Shown here one piece after another: positions 62,516 through 64,000 of a stretch of DNA of 64,000 bases. The position numbers and the translations under genes were made by a program. A model generated the notes under the pieces. It was not told the DNA's origin and ran no database searches. It saw only the letters and a program-made list of their open reading frames with translations. Origin of the DNA: Pseudomonas sp. ML2-2023-3 (GTDB lineage: Bacteria; Pseudomonadota; Gammaproteobacteria; Pseudomonadales; Pseudomonadaceae); the NCBI RefSeq assembly GCF_037055275.1, contig NZ_CP146343.1, positions 4,834,001-4,898,000 of the forward strand. Reading direction: 5' to 3'. Every line of letters starts with the position of its first letter. Position 1 is the first letter of the stretch.

Positions 62516-64000
62516 TTAATTGACCCAAGCACGAGCGTTACGGAACATGCGCAACCACGGCGCATCTTCGTTCCACTCTTCTGGACGCCACGAGTTCTGC
62601 ACGGCGCGGAAGACACGCTCAGGGTGCGGCATCATGATGGTGACACGCCCGTCACTGCTGGTCAGGCCGGTAATCCCGCGCGGCGAGCCGTTCGGGTTGG
62701 CCGGGTAGTTTTCAGTGACCTTGCCGTGGTTGTCGACGAAACGCAGCGCCACAGAACCGGACAGATCCGCTTGCAGCATGGCTTCTTCGCTGGCGAACTC
62801 GGCATGACCTTCACCGTGAGCAATGGCGATTGGCATGCGCGAACCGGCCATGCCCTGCAGGAAGATCGAGTTCGACTCCTGCACCTGGACCATCGCCACA
62901 CGGGCTTCGAACTGCTCGGAGCGGTTGCGCACGAAGTGTGGCCACAGCTCGCTGCCCGGAATCAATTCGCTCAGGTTGGACATCATCTGGCAACCGTTGC
63001 ACACACCCAGGGAGAAGCTGTCGGTACGCTCAAAGAAGCTCTGGAACGCATCACGGGCACGGGCATTGAACAGAGCCGACTTGGCCCAGCCTTCACCGGC
63101 ACCCAGCACGTCTCCGTAGGAGAAACCACCGCAGGCAACCAGGCCCTTGAACTCGTTCAGGTCGACACGGCCGGCCAGAATGTCGCTCATGTGGACGTCG
63201 ATGGCATTGAAGCCGGCGCGATCGAACGCCGCTGCCATTTCAACCTGACCGTTTACACCCTGCTCACGCAGTACGGCCACTTGAGGGCGAATGCCTGTCT
63301 TGATGTACGGCGCGCTGATGTTCTCGTTGACATCAAAGCTCAGCTTGACGCTCAGGCCCGGATTGTCTTCTTCAAGCAACACGGCGAACTCTTGCTCCGC
63401 GCACTCGGCGTTGTCGCGCATACGCTGGATCTGGTAGCTGGTTTCAGCCCACTGACGTTGCAGCAGACGGCGCTGACCTTCAAACACGGTCTCGCCATTG
63501 AACTCGATGCTTACATCGTCACAGTTGCGCGGCTGGCCAATGACCGATACGCAGTCGCCCAAACCGGCAGCGCTGAACTGCGCAAGGATGTCTGCCATGG
63601 AGTCCTGGCGAACCTGGATCACTGCACCCAACTCTTCGTTGAACAGGATCGCAGGAATGTCGGCAGCGGTTTCAGCCAGGCCGTCGAGGACCAGGTTGAC
63701 ACCACAGTGACCGGCAAACGCCATTTCCATCACGCTGGTCAGCAAACCACCGTCGGAACGGTCGTGGTAAGCCAGCAGATGGCCGTCGGCATTCAAGCCC
63801 TGGATCACGGCGAAGAAAGCCTTGAGGTCTTCTGCGTCATCCACGTCGGGAGCCTGTTTACCCAGCTTGCCGTAGGTTTGAGCCAGGATGGAGGCGCCCA
63901 TACGGTTTTGGCCACGACCCAGATCGATCAGAACCAGATCGGTCAGGCCCTTGTCCATGCGCAGCACGGGGGTCAGGGTCTGGCGCACATCGAGCACCGG
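62516..64000 (-). CDS. purL: Phosphoribosylformylglycinamidine synthase, C-terminal part (5' end off window)
   Basis: About 495 codons of the end of PurL, whose full length is about 1300. It makes FGAM from FGAR, glutamine and ATP in purine synthesis. The part seen holds the end of the second AIR-synthase-like half ([28 protein letters not shown]) and the glutamine amidotransferase domain, with the catalytic Cys in [19 protein letters not shown] and the His-Glu pair in the GEGHAEF / PHPERVF region. The frame is open to the right edge. It is on the minus strand; the next gene downstream is the NIF3-like one. Confidence 0.96.
   Translation of the reverse strand, partial: PVLDVRQTLTPVLRMDKGLTDLVLIDLGRGQNRMGASILAQTYGKLGKQAPDVDDAEDLKAFFAVIQGLNADGHLLAYHDRSDGGLLTSVMEMAFAGHCGVNLVLDGLAETAADIPAILFNEELGAVIQVRQDSMADILAQFSAAGLGDCVSVIGQPRNCDDVSIEFNGETVFEGQRRLLQRQWAETSYQIQRMRDNAECAEQEFAVLLEEDNPGLSVKLSFDVNENISAPYIKTGIRPQVAVLREQGVNGQVEMAAAFDRAGFNAIDVHMSDILAGRVDLNEFKGLVACGGFSYGDVLGAGEGWAKSALFNARARDAFQSFFERTDSFSLGVCNGCQMMSNLSELIPGSELWPHFVRNRSEQFEARVAMVQVQESNSIFLQGMAGSRMPIAIAHGEGHAEFASEEAMLQADLSGSVALRFVDNHGKVTENYPANPNGSPRGITGLTSSDGRVTIMMPHPERVFRAVQNSWRPEEWNEDAPWLRMFRNARAWVN

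Overview
The window is a chromosomal segment of a Pseudomonas, most likely of the fluorescens/fragi/putida side of the genus. The evidence is the high GC content, an intact wsp operon, Pseudomonas-type REP palindromes (core GGGAGCGGGCTTGCTCGCGA) between genes, and a gene order that, from memory, follows P. aeruginosa PAO1 from plsB (PA3673) to purL (PA3763). I see no prophage, insertion sequence, CRISPR array, rRNA or tRNA gene. Nearly all of it is core genome, so the unusual material lies in intergenic structure and a few altered genes.

Layout. 1-9 kb: the end of plsB, two small envelope proteins, the mexJK efflux pair with divergent repressor mexL, rRNA methyltransferase rsmJ, a hypothetical protein with an internal duplication, a DUF72 protein. 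9-19 kb: tsaB, adk, ppc, a DUF4398 lipoprotein plus OmpA-type lipoprotein lptF behind a probable AlgU promoter, an alpha/beta hydrolase, a QEGLA (DUF1704) putative metallopeptidase, a TetR regulator. 19-22 kb: lysS and prfB, the latter with the classic programmed +1 frameshift. 23-31.5 kb: wspABCDEFR, a surface-sensing chemosensory pathway that controls the diguanylate cyclase WspR.

31.8-43 kb: a Tat-exported acid phosphatase-like enzyme, a yebE/TerB-family gene broken by a one-base shift in a C8 tract, an Old Yellow Enzyme, recJ, yaeQ, a CaiB-type CoA transferase, a periplasmic solute-binding-like protein, a lone receiver-domain protein and a BvgS-like sensor that ends before any kinase domain. 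43-55 kb: thrC, hom, dsbC, xerD on one strand, a CPA1 antiporter, a thioesterase, the rpsP-rimM-trmD-rplS operon, ffh, and a YpjD-like plus CBS/CorC-like pair. 56-64 kb: an MFS transporter with a long folded leader, purT, a VUT-family transporter behind another structured leader, DUF1289, a gamma carbonic anhydrase, two Nudix hydrolases, an L,D-transpeptidase, a NIF3-like protein, and the 3' part of purL running off the right edge.

Most promising for follow-up: (i) the kinase-less BvgS-like sensor beside a lone receiver; (ii) the C8 frameshift in yebE and the A9 tract at the start of the DUF3077-like gene; (iii) folded leaders before the DUF3077-like gene, hom, thrC, the MFS gene and the VUT gene; (iv) a second palindromic repeat family (core GTAGTCGCTGCCGAAGG) present in five intergenic sites; (v) the QEGLA protein with an HExxxH motif. 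I do not see a clearly new multi-gene system; the named candidates are leads from sequence reading only.
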